This document shows positions 16,877 to 25,680 of a stretch of 64,000 nt of DNA, piece after piece. The DNA is from Ensifer adhaerens (GTDB lineage: Bacteria > Pseudomonadota > Alphaproteobacteria > Rhizobiales > Rhizobiaceae): positions 118,018 through 182,017 of the forward strand of contig NZ_LGAP01000012.1 in NCBI RefSeq assembly GCF_001270265.1, given 5' to 3'. The position numbers and the translations under genes are program-made. How positions within the stretch are numbered: position 1 is the first letter of the stretch; every line of letters starts with the position of its first letter. The notes under the pieces were generated by a model that ran no database searches, was not told where the DNA came from, and worked only from the letters and a program-made list of their open reading frames with translations.

Positions 16877-19800
16877 ATGGCGGCACGCCAGCGTATCATT
16901 CCCGTTCGACGAGAATACAATCGCTGGGTCGCCGACCAGACGCTTGAAGACTATGCGCTGCGCTTCACGGCCAAGAGTGCGCGGCGCTTCTCCTCCGAGC
17001 GCATCTCGCAGACCGCGATCGGCGCGATTTCGTTCCTGGCGCTGGAGGCGATCGGCGGCGCCATCACCATGTCCTACGGCACGACCAACGCCATCGTCGC
17101 CATCCTGATCGCCAGCCTGATGATCCTGACGGTCGGCCTGCCGATCAGCCGCTACGCGATCCGCCACGGCGTCGATATCGACCTTCTGACCCGTGGCGCA
17201 AGCTTCGGCTACATCGGCTCGACGCTGACCTCGCTGATCTATGCCAGCTTCACCTTCATCCTTTTTGCGATCGAAGCCTCGATCATGTCGGGGGCGCTCG
17301 AGCTTGCGCTCGGCATACCGCTTTGGGTCGGCTACATCGTCAGCGCGGTCGTCGTCATCCCGCTCGTCACCCACGGCGTGCGCCTCATCAGCAAGTTCCA
17401 GTTGATCACCCAGCCCTTCTGGATCGTGCTCAACGTCCTACCCTTCGTCTTCATCGCCTTTGCCGACTGGGAGAAGGTCGGCATCTGGCTCGCCTATGCC
17501 GGCATCCATCATGCGTCCGGGCCGCCGGGCACGCTCGCGCCCTTCGACCTCATCGCGTTCGGGGCCGCCTCCGCGGTGATCTTCGCGCTGATGGCGCAGA
17601 TCGGCGAGCAGGTCGACTTCCTGCGCTTTCTGCCGCCGGACGGCCAGCGTAAACTGCGTCATCGCGTCGCCGTCTTCCTGGCCGGTTCCGGCTGGGTGCT
17701 GGTCGGTGCGCCAAAGCTTTTGGCCGGCTCCTTTCTCGTCGTGCTGGCGCTTTCCTCCGGCGTTCCGTCGACGCGGGCCGCCGACCCGGCACAGATGTAC
17801 TACACCGCCTTCGGCTACATGATCCCGTCTGCGACGGCCGCCCTCCTTTTGATGGTCGCCTTCGTCGTCGTCTCGCAGTTGAAGATCAACGTCATGAACG
17901 CCTATGCCGGGTCGCTCGCCTGGTCCAATTTCTTCTCGCGCCTCACCCACAGCCATCCCGGTCGCGTCGTCTGGCTGGTGTTCAACGTGGCGATCGCACT
18001 GCTCTTGATGGAGCTCGGCATCTACCGGCTGCTCGAAGAAACGCTCGGCGTCTTCTCTATCATCGCCATGGCATGGCTCTGCACCATTTCAGCCGACCTC
18101 TTCGTCAACAAGCCGCTCGGTCTCTCGCCGCCCGGGATCGAGTTCAAGCGCGCGCATCTCTACGACATCAACCCGGTCGGCCTCGGCGCCATGGCGCTTT
18201 CGGCAACGATCGCGCTGACGGCGCATTTCGGCGCCTTCGGCACCATTGCCGCATCGCTTGCACCTTATATTGCCCTGATCGTCGCCTTCATCGCCTCGCC
18301 GCTGATCGCCTGGGCGACCGGCGGCAAATATTACCTCGCCCGCAAGCCGAGAAAGAGCTGGGCCAGAGAGAGCGAGATCACCTGCTCGATTTGCGAGCAT
18401 CCCTTCGAGCCGGAGGACATGGCCTGGTGTCCGGCCTATGCCGCCCCCATCTGTTCGCTCTGCTGTTCACTCGACAGCCGCTGCCACGACATGTGCAAGC
18501 CGAAGGCGCGGTTCAATGCGCAGGTGGCAACGGTCGCGCACGTCCTTCTGCCTGAAACGGTGACCGCCAAGCTCACGACACGGCTCGGTCGTTACGCCGT
18601 TTCGGCGGTGCTCTCGATCGCAGGCATAGGTCTGATCCTGGCGATGATCGCGCACCAGACAGGCAACGCCTCGCCGGAAACGGCGACCGTCGTAGAGCGA
18701 ACGATTGCAGTCGTCTTCTTTGTCTTTGCCGTGCTTGCCGGTATCGTCTGTTGGTTCTATGTGCTCGCCCATGACAGCCGCGTCGTTGCCGAGGAAGAAT
18801 CATCGCGACAGAACACGCTGCTCCTGAAAGAAATCGCCGCGCACAAGAAGACCGATGCGGCCCTGCAGCAGGCAAAGGAGACCGCCGAGGCGGCCAATCG
18901 CGCCAAAAGCCGCTATGTCGTCGGTCTCAGCCATGAGCTGCGCACGCCGCTCAACGCTGTGCTCGGTTACGCGCAGGTGCTTGAGCGCGACGAAACGATC
19001 CCGCCGGCGCGACAGGGCGCGATCAAGGTGATCAAGCGCAGCGCCGACCACCTCTCCGGCCTCATCGACGGGCTTCTCGATATCTCGAAGATCGAGGCCG
19101 GCAAGCTGCAGATCTATTCAAACGAGATCAACATTCACGACTTCCTCGATCAGGTCATCGAGATGTTCCGCCCGCAGGCGCAGGCGAAAGGCATCGCCTT
19201 CGAACATCGGCGCCCGCCCGCCTTGCCGCGCTACGTCAAGACGGATGAAAAACGGCTGCGCCAGATCCTCGTCAACCTTCTATCCAATGCCCTGAAGTTC
19301 ACCGAACGCGGCGAGATCCGCTTCGACGTCGACTATCGCAGCCAGGTCGCGACGTTCACGATCAGTGATAGTGGCCGCGGCATTGCCGAGAAGGATCTGC
19401 CGCGCATCTTCGATCCCTTCCAGCGCGGCGAGGCGGAGCACCTCGGCAGCATGCCGGGCTTGGGCCTCGGATTGACCATCACCCGATTGCTGACCCAGAC
19501 GCTTGGTGGCGAAATATCCGTGACCAGCGAGCCGAACAAGGGCACGACCTTCAGGGTCCGGCTGATGCTTTCCGCCGTCGATCGGCCGGCGCCGCTGGTG
19601 GCGGTGCGCCGGATCACATCCTATCTCGGCCCGCGGCGCACGATCATGGTCGTCGACGACAACGCCGACCACCGCGACCTGATGCGTGAAATTCTTACAC
19701 CGATGGACTTCACCGTGCTTGCGGCCGAAAGCGGCAAGCAATGCCTTGCGATGGTTGAGGCGCTGGCGCCGGACATCTTCCTGGTCGACATCTCCATGCC

Positions 19801-20263
19801 TGATATGAACGGTTGGGAACTCGTCGACAGACTGCGCCGAGGCGGCCAGACGGCGCCGATCATCATGCTGTCCGCCAATATCGGCGACGGCTCGACCACC
19901 GGCGCCCATGTCGGCCACAACGATACGCTCGCCAAGCCCTTCGGCGTCGGCCAGCTCGCAGACAAGATCGCCATCCAGCTCGGCCTCACCTGGATCCATG
20001 ATGGCGAAGCGTCCGAGGAGCCGAGAGACGCAAGAAGGGCTGAGATGACGCTGCCCGGCTGGCACCATGTCGAGGAGTTAATCCGGCTCGGCGAGATCGG
20101 CTACGTCAGGGGCATCGAGGCCAAGCTCACGGAGATCGCCCTGGAACCGGAACACCAGCTCTTCGTCGAGGCTGCCCGCGCCTATGTCCAGGCCTTCGAC
20201 CTCTCGGGCTATGATGCCTTCTTGAAGGAGAAAGCGGAGAATGGAGCCGTCACCCGTGGTTGA
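16877..20263 (+). CDS. Hybrid sensor histidine kinase with N-terminal NCS1-type permease domain
   Basis: The 1128-residue protein has these parts in order. (a) Residues about 10-480 form a twelve-helix region resembling NCS1 cytosine/purine/allantoin permeases (ISQTAIGAISFLALEAIGGA, HGVDIDLLTRGASFGYIGS, QIGEQVDFLRFLP). (b) An eight-cysteine cluster follows at 503, 506, 518, 526, 529, 530, 536 and 540, likely metal-binding. (c) Two more membrane helices span about 575-645. (d) A short coiled coil leads into HisKA with phospho-acceptor His686 (SHELRTPLN). (e) The HATPase domain has SDSGRGIAEKDLPRIFDPF and GLGLGLTITR. (f) A receiver domain has Asp971 (FLVDISMPDMNGWE). (g) A C-terminal helical tail follows. 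It overlaps the response-regulator gene by 23 bases. The permease part probably serves as a sensor of a purine- or amide-like compound; this is inference. Confidence 0.88.
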   Translation: MAARQRIIPVRREYNRWVADQTLEDYALRFTAKSARRFSSERISQTAIGAISFLALEAIGGAITMSYGTTNAIVAILIASLMILTVGLPISRYAIRHGVDIDLLTRGASFGYIGSTLTSLIYASFTFILFAIEASIMSGALELALGIPLWVGYIVSAVVVIPLVTHGVRLISKFQLITQPFWIVLNVLPFVFIAFADWEKVGIWLAYAGIHHASGPPGTLAPFDLIAFGAASAVIFALMAQIGEQVDFLRFLPPDGQRKLRHRVAVFLAGSGWVLVGAPKLLAGSFLVVLALSSGVPSTRAADPAQMYYTAFGYMIPSATAALLLMVAFVVVSQLKINVMNAYAGSLAWSNFFSRLTHSHPGRVVWLVFNVAIALLLMELGIYRLLEETLGVFSIIAMAWLCTISADLFVNKPLGLSPPGIEFKRAHLYDINPVGLGAMALSATIALTAHFGAFGTIAASLAPYIALIVAFIASPLIAWATGGKYYLARKPRKSWARESEITCSICEHPFEPEDMAWCPAYAAPICSLCCSLDSRCHDMCKPKARFNAQVATVAHVLLPETVTAKLTTRLGRYAVSAVLSIAGIGLILAMIAHQTGNASPETATVVERTIAVVFFVFAVLAGIVCWFYVLAHDSRVVAEEESSRQNTLLLKEIAAHKKTDAALQQAKETAEAANRAKSRYVVGLSHELRTPLNAVLGYAQVLERDETIPPARQGAIKVIKRSADHLSGLIDGLLDISKIEAGKLQIYSNEINIHDFLDQVIEMFRPQAQAKGIAFEHRRPPALPRYVKTDEKRLRQILVNLLSNALKFTERGEIRFDVDYRSQVATFTISDSGRGIAEKDLPRIFDPFQRGEAEHLGSMPGLGLGLTITRLLTQTLGGEISVTSEPNKGTTFRVRLMLSAVDRPAPLVAVRRITSYLGPRRTIMVVDDNADHRDLMREILTPMDFTVLAAESGKQCLAMVEALAPDIFLVDISMPDMNGWELVDRLRRGGQTAPIIMLSANIGDGSTTGAHVGHNDTLAKPFGVGQLADKIAIQLGLTWIHDGEASEEPRDARRAEMTLPGWHHVEELIRLGEIGYVRGIEAKLTEIALEPEHQLFVEAARAYVQAFDLSGYDAFLKEKAENGAVTRG

Positions 20264-21176
20264 GACTTACGCTCGTCGCGACATCGTGCTGCTGGTGGAC
20301 GATTCTCCCGAAGCGCTGGGTTTCCTGACCGAAGCGCTGGAGCAGTCTGGCTTCTCCGTGCTGATCGCCACCTCGGGCCATGCCGCCCTATCGATTGCCG
20401 AGCGGATCACGCCCGACGTCATTCTGCTGGACGCGGTCATGCCCGGCATGGACGGTTTCGAAACCTGTCTGAGACTGAAGGCCAATCCCTCCGTCGGCCA
20501 AACGCCTGTGCTGTTCATGACCGGGCTCACGGAAACCGAGCATGTGGTTCATGCGCTCGAGGCCGGTGGGGTCGACTACCTGACGAAACCGATCAACATC
20601 GATGAGCTGAGGGCCCGCATCCGCGTTCACCTCTCCAACGCCCGCTCCGCGCAAAGCGCGCGCGTCGCACTCGACGCCGCCGGACGCCATCTGCTTGCCG
20701 TGCGCTCGGATGGCGGCGTTCGCTGGTCGACACCGCAGGCCAACCGCCTCGTCAACGCCGCAACCGGCAGTGACGAGGGCCTTGCGACGATCGCACACCG
20801 TATCGCCGCCTGGCTGGACAAGACCGGGGCCGGCGGCAGGCGGGAGAACAGTTTTACGCTCGAAGAGCCCGGGCAGTCCGGACTGCAAATCTCGTTTCTC
20901 GGTGCGATCGGCGCCGACGAATACCTGTTCCGGCTGACGGCCGAAAGCCGACGCAGCGACGACGAGATGCTGCGGCAGCATTTCGCACTGACCCAACGCG
21001 AATCCGAAGTGCTGCTCTGGATCGCCAAGGGGAAATCCAACCGCGACATCGGCGAGATCCTCGGCTTGAGCTCGCGCACCGTCACCAAGCATCTCGAGCA
21101 GATCTACGTGAAGCTCGGCGTCGAAAACCGCGCTTCCGCCGCCGTCAAGGCGACACAGGTCCTGCACGGGATATAG
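20241..21176 (+). CDS. Response regulator, receiver plus LuxR-type DNA-binding domain
   Basis: The 311-residue protein has an N-terminal receiver domain (acidic pair at 20-21, phospho-acceptor Asp64 in ILLDAVMPGMDGFE, conserved lysine in YLTKPINIDEL), a middle region of about 100 residues without recognised domain, and a C-terminal LuxR helix-turn-helix (LTQRESEVLLWIAKGKSNRDIG ... SSRTVTKHLEQIYVKLGV). It overlaps the 3-prime end of the hybrid kinase gene by 23 bases, so the two are cotranscribed and very likely partners. The middle region may dimerise or carry a second sensor. The target genes are unknown; the urt operon is the obvious nearby candidate. Confidence 0.92.
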   Translation: MEPSPVVETYARRDIVLLVDDSPEALGFLTEALEQSGFSVLIATSGHAALSIAERITPDVILLDAVMPGMDGFETCLRLKANPSVGQTPVLFMTGLTETEHVVHALEAGGVDYLTKPINIDELRARIRVHLSNARSAQSARVALDAAGRHLLAVRSDGGVRWSTPQANRLVNAATGSDEGLATIAHRIAAWLDKTGAGGRRENSFTLEEPGQSGLQISFLGAIGADEYLFRLTAESRRSDDEMLRQHFALTQRESEVLLWIAKGKSNRDIGEILGLSSRTVTKHLEQIYVKLGVENRASAAVKATQVLHGI

Positions 21177-21403
21177 CCGGCGACAAGCTTGCCGTTTCTG
21201 GGAAGAAACAGGCGCCGGCGATGCTATGTCGCCGCCCACCCTTTCGGACCTCCGTTGCTGCCGGCCTTCATCGCGTCCGCCTGGCGCTCGATAAGGGCCG
21301 TGTAAGCGTCTGAAAAACCGGAGAGCGATCGGGTTCGCCTTGCCTCTGGTGATCCCGACCTTTCCTGGTGTACCATCGCGGACTCTGAACGGAGGGTTGC
21401 GAC

Positions 21404-21904
21404 ATGCTGCGATGGCTAGTGCTTGCCGCCGCGACGACATCGCTCGCCGGGGGCGCGCAAGCGGATGAAGGCGCGTTCCTGAAGTCGCTGCAGGGCAGTT
21501 GGACGGGCGGAGGAACGGTCAGGATCCGCGCCCACATGTCGCCGATCAACGTCTCCTGCAACTTCGATTCTCAGTCAGAAGGGCTGGCGCTGTCGATGGA
21601 AGGCGTGTGCCGCGGCCTGATCCTGATTTCACGCACCATCGACGCCAAGCTCCGGTTCAGCGGGTCGAAATACAGCGGATCCTACGTCGGGCCGCGTGGA
21701 GGACGGGCGGGCCTGAGCGGCAACCGCCGCGGCAACGCCATCAACCTTACCATTCGCTGGGCAAAGGAAGTCAACGGCGACCGCAGCGCCAAGCTGACGC
21801 TGCAGAAGGTGGGGGTGAACGGGATGCGACTGACCACGGTCGACGTCGACCCGGCATCCGGCGACAAGGTCGTCACCAGCGAGATCAACCTGCACCGCAA
21901 GTGA
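21404..21904 (+). CDS. Secreted conserved hypothetical protein
   Basis: The 166-residue protein begins with a signal peptide (MLRWLVLAAATTSLAGGAQA) and continues as a beta-rich domain starting FLKSLQGSWTGGGTVRI. Related proteins are widespread in rhizobia as periplasmic proteins of unknown function, from memory. Two cysteines (in VSCNF and GVCRG) could form a disulfide. The ATG at 21404 is the first good start. It is convergent with the GntR gene (18 bases between stops). The preceding gap 21177-21403 shows no gene. Confidence 0.7.
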   Translation: MLRWLVLAAATTSLAGGAQADEGAFLKSLQGSWTGGGTVRIRAHMSPINVSCNFDSQSEGLALSMEGVCRGLILISRTIDAKLRFSGSKYSGSYVGPRGGRAGLSGNRRGNAINLTIRWAKEVNGDRSAKLTLQKVGVNGMRLTTVDVDPASGDKVVTSEINLHRK

Positions 21905-21922
21905 CGCGGTGATTGGCCGCGG

Positions 21923-22633
21923 CTAAGGCTGCGCCGAGGAAAAATTTCGCTGGTAGGTCGCGTTCAACAGCGTTTCCGCCGCGGTCGCTGCCGTTGCCGG
22001 ATCGCGTGCTTCAATGGCTTCGACGATCGCTTCGTGCATCTTCAAGGAGTGCTGCAGTCCGCCAAACGTCCTGAGCGTCCTTGGAATACTGATCGTCAGC
22101 GCGGTGCGGATCACCGATGAGACCGGCAGGAGAAAGCGGTTGTGCGCCGCCTGGATGATCTCCAGGTGGAATTCGATGTCGGCTTCGATGGCGGCAGAAA
22201 CCGTCGCGTGGTCTTCGGTCATGCGAGCGTAAGCCGCGCGGATGCGCACGAGTTCGTCCACCGACCCGCGGCGGGCAGCAAGGTCCGCTGCCATCGGCTC
22301 GATCGCCAAGCGGATTTCGAACAGTTCTTCGGCCAATTGCTGCTGGTCGTCCGCACCCTCATGCCAGGAAAGCACCACCGGATCGAGCGTGTTCCAATGC
22401 TCCGGAGCCCGGACGCGGGTGCCCAGGCGGGGCTTGGCTTCGATAAAACCCTTGGTCGAGAGGATCTTCAGCGCCTCGCGCAAGGTCGTCCGGCTGACGC
22501 GCAAATTGCCCAGCATCTCGGATTCCTTTGGCAGGATGTCGCCGGGTTTGAGTTCGCCGAGCGCGATCCTGCGTCCGATCTCCGCCGCGATCTGCGCGGG
22601 TAAGCCGCGATCACCGATCGTAAATGTCGTCAT
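21923..22633 (-). CDS. FadR-subfamily GntR transcriptional regulator
   Basis: The 236-residue protein has an N-terminal winged helix (AEIGRRIALGELKPGDILPKE, then VSRTTLREALKILSTKGFIEAKPRLGT) and a helical C-terminal FCD effector domain with metal-site histidines (EFHLEIIQAAHN). It lies 115 bases downstream of the DHDPS-family gene on the same strand and so probably controls the sugar-acid genes. Start MTTFTIGD was preferred over a codon ten residues upstream. The usual effectors of this subfamily are small organic acids such as aldonates. Confidence 0.9.
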   Translation of the reverse strand: MTTFTIGDRGLPAQIAAEIGRRIALGELKPGDILPKESEMLGNLRVSRTTLREALKILSTKGFIEAKPRLGTRVRAPEHWNTLDPVVLSWHEGADDQQQLAEELFEIRLAIEPMAADLAARRGSVDELVRIRAAYARMTEDHATVSAAIEADIEFHLEIIQAAHNRFLLPVSSVIRTALTISIPRTLRTFGGLQHSLKMHEAIVEAIEARDPATAATAAETLLNATYQRNFSSAQP

Positions 22634-22747
22634 CAGCCGTCCGTTTCCGCAATCCCGGCGCACATCCTGGCGCGATTCGACACCTTGCTACCATAGCTAT
22701 TGCGGCGCCCCAACCTGGCTAGGCCAGCATCAAGCTGGCGGTGGCGC

Positions 22748-23656
22748 CTACTCTTCGCCGAGACGGCCAAGCTCGCCCGCGAAACGCCGAACCATCGCCA
22801 ATCCGGTCTCGGTCGGGCGCAGCGCAGGCGCGCGATCGAAGACGGGCAGGCCGGCGCGTTCGCCGAAGAGACGTTTGCCGTAGCACATCAGGTTCTCGAT
22901 CCCCTGCATGGTGAACACCACCGCCGGCAACATGTCGCGATAGGCCGCTTCCGCCTCCTCGTCCCAGCCGTCGCGATAGAATTCATAGGCCTTCACCGCA
23001 TGATCGATGCAATCGGGCGCGAGGATGAAGCCGCGGCATCCGGCGCGCAGATTGTCGATCAGTTCAAGGCCGGCACGGCCGTTGAAGACCGGTAATCGGC
23101 CTTCGGTAAGCTCGATCAACGCAGCAATATCGACCACCGGCCCCTCGCCCTTGATGAGGGTAATATTCGGATGCTGGCGGACGAGTTCGGCAATGTCGAT
23201 CGCCGTCAGCCCTCTGCCCATGAAGGCGGGCGCATTCTGGATTGCGACGGGCACATCGATCGCATCGGCGACGCGGCCGAAGAAGCGGATATATTCCTGT
23301 GCCGAGAACTGGCCGACGATCGGCGGCTGCAGGATCAGCCAGTCAGCGCCGACCTCAACGGCATGGCGGGCCTGGCGCACCTGCTCTTCGACCGATGGGC
23401 CGATGATGGTCAGCGCCACCGGTACGCGACCGGCGGTGTCCTCGACCAGCCATTCCATGACCGCCATGCGTTCGGCCTCGCTCAGCTTCGAGGCCTCGGT
23501 CGCAAGGCCAAGGGCTGCCATGCCATGCACACCGGCAACGAGGCAGACTTCCGTCTGCCGCCGCATGGCCTCGCGGTCGAGCTTTTCGTTTCCATCAAAC
23601 AGCGCGTAAAGTATGGCGTGGATGCCATGCAGGCCGACGGGATCGAAACGGGACAT
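22748..23656 (-). CDS. DHDPS/NAL-family enzyme, probable 2-keto-3-deoxy sugar-acid dehydratase or aldolase
   Basis: The 302-residue TIM-barrel protein carries the Schiff-base lysine at about 169 (ITLIKGEGP). The position that is normally tyrosine in the YN.P motif is Gln140 (AIQNAPAF), so it departs from classical dihydrodipicolinate synthase chemistry. It sits 12 bases downstream of an IlvD/EDD dehydratase gene, the same pairing as in the non-phosphorylated arabinose pathway, where a DHDPS-family enzyme acts on L-2-keto-3-deoxyarabonate. GAGGAGGAG precedes the start. The most likely role is conversion of a 2-keto-3-deoxy aldonate to an alpha-ketoglutarate semialdehyde or to pyruvate plus an aldehyde; which of the two cannot be told. 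Confidence 0.8.
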   Translation of the reverse strand: MSRFDPVGLHGIHAILYALFDGNEKLDREAMRRQTEVCLVAGVHGMAALGLATEASKLSEAERMAVMEWLVEDTAGRVPVALTIIGPSVEEQVRQARHAVEVGADWLILQPPIVGQFSAQEYIRFFGRVADAIDVPVAIQNAPAFMGRGLTAIDIAELVRQHPNITLIKGEGPVVDIAALIELTEGRLPVFNGRAGLELIDNLRAGCRGFILAPDCIDHAVKAYEFYRDGWDEEAEAAYRDMLPAVVFTMQGIENLMCYGKRLFGERAGLPVFDRAPALRPTETGLAMVRRFAGELGRLGEE

Positions 23657-23668
23657 CGTCGCTCCTCC

Positions 23669-25384
23669 TCAATGGCTCTCGCGCGGCACGGCGTGCCCGC
23701 GACAGCCGACAAGGAAGTCGAGATCGGCGCCGCGATCGGCCTGCATCACGCGCTCGACATAAAGGCCCTGATAGCCGCCAGGCATGGCGATCGCCGGCGG
23801 CGCCCATTCCTGCCGCCGACGCGTCAGCTCCGCCTCGTCGACGTCGAGGTGCAGCCGGCGCCCGGCCACGTCGAGCTCGATCCAGTCGCCTTCCCTGACC
23901 AACGCCAGCGCACCGCCGACCGCAGCCTCCGGCGCGACATGCAGCACGACGGTGCCAAAGGCCGTCCCCGACATGCGGGCGTCGGAGATGCGCACCATGT
24001 CGCGCACGCCCTTCTTCAAGAGCTTCTGCGGCAGCGCCATGTTGCCGACCTCGGCCATACCCGGATAACCCTTGGGGCCGCAGTTCTTCAGAACCATGAC
24101 GGAGGTCTCGTCGATATCGAGGTCGGCATCGTCGATGCGCTGCTTGTAGTGATCGATCGTTTCGAAGACCACTGCGCGGCCGCGATGCTGCATCAAGGCC
24201 GGCGTTGCCGCAGACGGTTTCAGTATCGCCCCCTGAGGCGCGAGATTGCCCTTCAGAACGGCAATGCCGCCCTGCTGCGTCAACGCCACGGCGCGCGGCA
24301 GGATGACATCGGTGTTGTAGTTCTCCGCGGCAGCAATGTTTGCGCCGACGCTTTTGCCGGCCACCGTCGGGTTGTCGAGATCGAGCAGGTCGGCGATTTC
24401 CTTCATGACGGCGGGAAGGCCGCCGGCATAGCAGAAGTCCTCCATCAGGAAGGTGCCGGAGGGCATGAGATTGAGGATCGTCGGAATGCCCCGGCCAAAT
24501 CGGTCCCAATCCTCGAGCGTCAGTTCGGTTCCCACCCGCCCGGCAATCGCCAGCAGATGAACGACGGCATTGGTCGAGCCGCCAATGGCGCCATTGACGC
24601 GAATGGCGTTGGCGAAAGCCGCGCGCGTCAGGATATGCGACGGGCGCAAGTCCTCGGCGACCATCGCGACGATCCGCCTGCCGGAAAGCTGCGCCAGGCG
24701 GGCGCGGTGTGCATCGACTGCGGGGTAAGCCGCGTTGCCGGGCAGAGCCAGTCCCAAGGCTTCTGCCATCGACGCCATGGTCGAGGCGGTGCCCATGGTC
24801 ATGCAGTGACCTGGCGAACGCGACATGGCGCTTTCCGCGGCCATGAATTCGGCAGGGGTCATGACACCGGCGCGGACATCCTCAGAGAATTTCCAGACAT
24901 CCGTGCCCGAGCCGATCGTCCTGCCCTTCAGGCGGCCGTTCAGCATCGGCCCGCCCGAAACGACGATCGCCGGAAGATCGCAGGATGCCGCCCCCATGAC
25001 GAGGGATGGCGTGGTCTTGTCGCAGCCGGCCATCAGCACGACACCGTCGATCGGGTTGCCGCGTATGGCCTCTTCCACATCCATGGAGGCGAGGTTGCGA
25101 AAGAGCATGGCGGTCGGACGCAAGTTGGACTCGCCGCAGGAAAACACTGGAAATTCCAGAGGCAGGCCGCCCGCCTCCAGCACGCCGGCCTTGATATGTT
25201 CGACCAAGCCACGAAAGTGGGCGTTGCACGGCGTGAGTTCGGAGAAGGTATTGCAGATGCCGATGACAGGGCGGCCGTCGAAGGCGTCGTCCGGCAGACC
25301 GTTGTTCTTCATCCAGCTGCGATGAATGAAGGCATCCTTGTCGAACCCTCCGAACCAATGCTGTGATCTCAGTTTTCTCGACAC
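23669..25384 (-). CDS. IlvD/EDD-family dehydratase, probable L-arabinonate (or related aldonate) dehydratase
   Basis: The 571-residue protein belongs to the dihydroxy-acid / 6-phosphogluconate dehydratase family. Iron-sulfur ligand cysteines are at 53 (SELTPCN), 121 (AGCDKTTP) and 194 (SPGHCMTMGT), a pattern of the [2Fe-2S] sugar-acid dehydratases; Lys123 is the usual carbamylated lysine. The start is GTG, with GGGAGG upstream at good distance, and no ATG in the region fits. Its length and its pairing with the next gene suggest that it dehydrates L-arabinonate or another aldonate to the 2-keto-3-deoxy acid. It is first gene of a three-gene operon with the DHDPS-family and GntR genes. Confidence 0.85.
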   Translation of the reverse strand: MSRKLRSQHWFGGFDKDAFIHRSWMKNNGLPDDAFDGRPVIGICNTFSELTPCNAHFRGLVEHIKAGVLEAGGLPLEFPVFSCGESNLRPTAMLFRNLASMDVEEAIRGNPIDGVVLMAGCDKTTPSLVMGAASCDLPAIVVSGGPMLNGRLKGRTIGSGTDVWKFSEDVRAGVMTPAEFMAAESAMSRSPGHCMTMGTASTMASMAEALGLALPGNAAYPAVDAHRARLAQLSGRRIVAMVAEDLRPSHILTRAAFANAIRVNGAIGGSTNAVVHLLAIAGRVGTELTLEDWDRFGRGIPTILNLMPSGTFLMEDFCYAGGLPAVMKEIADLLDLDNPTVAGKSVGANIAAAENYNTDVILPRAVALTQQGGIAVLKGNLAPQGAILKPSAATPALMQHRGRAVVFETIDHYKQRIDDADLDIDETSVMVLKNCGPKGYPGMAEVGNMALPQKLLKKGVRDMVRISDARMSGTAFGTVVLHVAPEAAVGGALALVREGDWIELDVAGRRLHLDVDEAELTRRRQEWAPPAIAMPGGYQGLYVERVMQADRGADLDFLVGCRGHAVPRESH

Positions 25385-25438
25385 GTCCGGCCCTCCCTAC
25401 GCACCTGCCATTCGTCGGCCTCCAGGCGCTTTTCATTT

Positions 25439-25467
25439 CTCATATAATCGGAGTTATTCACGGTCAA
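25439..25467 (-). promoter_or_regulatory. Candidate sigma-70 promoter of the aldonate dehydratase operon
   Basis: On the minus strand a -35 element TTGACC (complement of 25462-25467) and a -10 element TATGAG (complement of 25439-25444) are 17 bases apart. The -10 lies about 55 bases upstream of the GTG start. A second TTGACA lies a few bases further upstream. The remainder of the 296-base gap 25385-25680 shows no gene. Confidence 0.45.
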
Positions 25468-25680
25468 GTGTCAAGCCCACGCAAACTGCCAGGGCTTACG
25501 CACGCTTGCGGGAGCCGGGCGGCACAAGCGGTAGACCGAATGAGGGCGCTGGATCAGGAGGCGAAACGTCGCGGTACGGCGCAGCGTGCTACCGCGTCGC
25601 GCACGAATTGGCGAACGCGGCAACACCCGCCACGGCGGTGCACGGCGAATTGCTATTGAGGCCAAGCCACGTGGCTTAGC

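Noticed and set aside
22748..23656. DHDPS-family gene considered as lysine-biosynthetic dapA
   Set aside because: The YN.P tyrosine is missing and the neighbours are sugar-acid genes.
23171..25366. Open frame of 731 codons on the plus strand
   Set aside because: It runs antisense to the DHDPS-family and IlvD/EDD genes. Long antisense frames are expected in high-GC coding sequence; no motif was seen.
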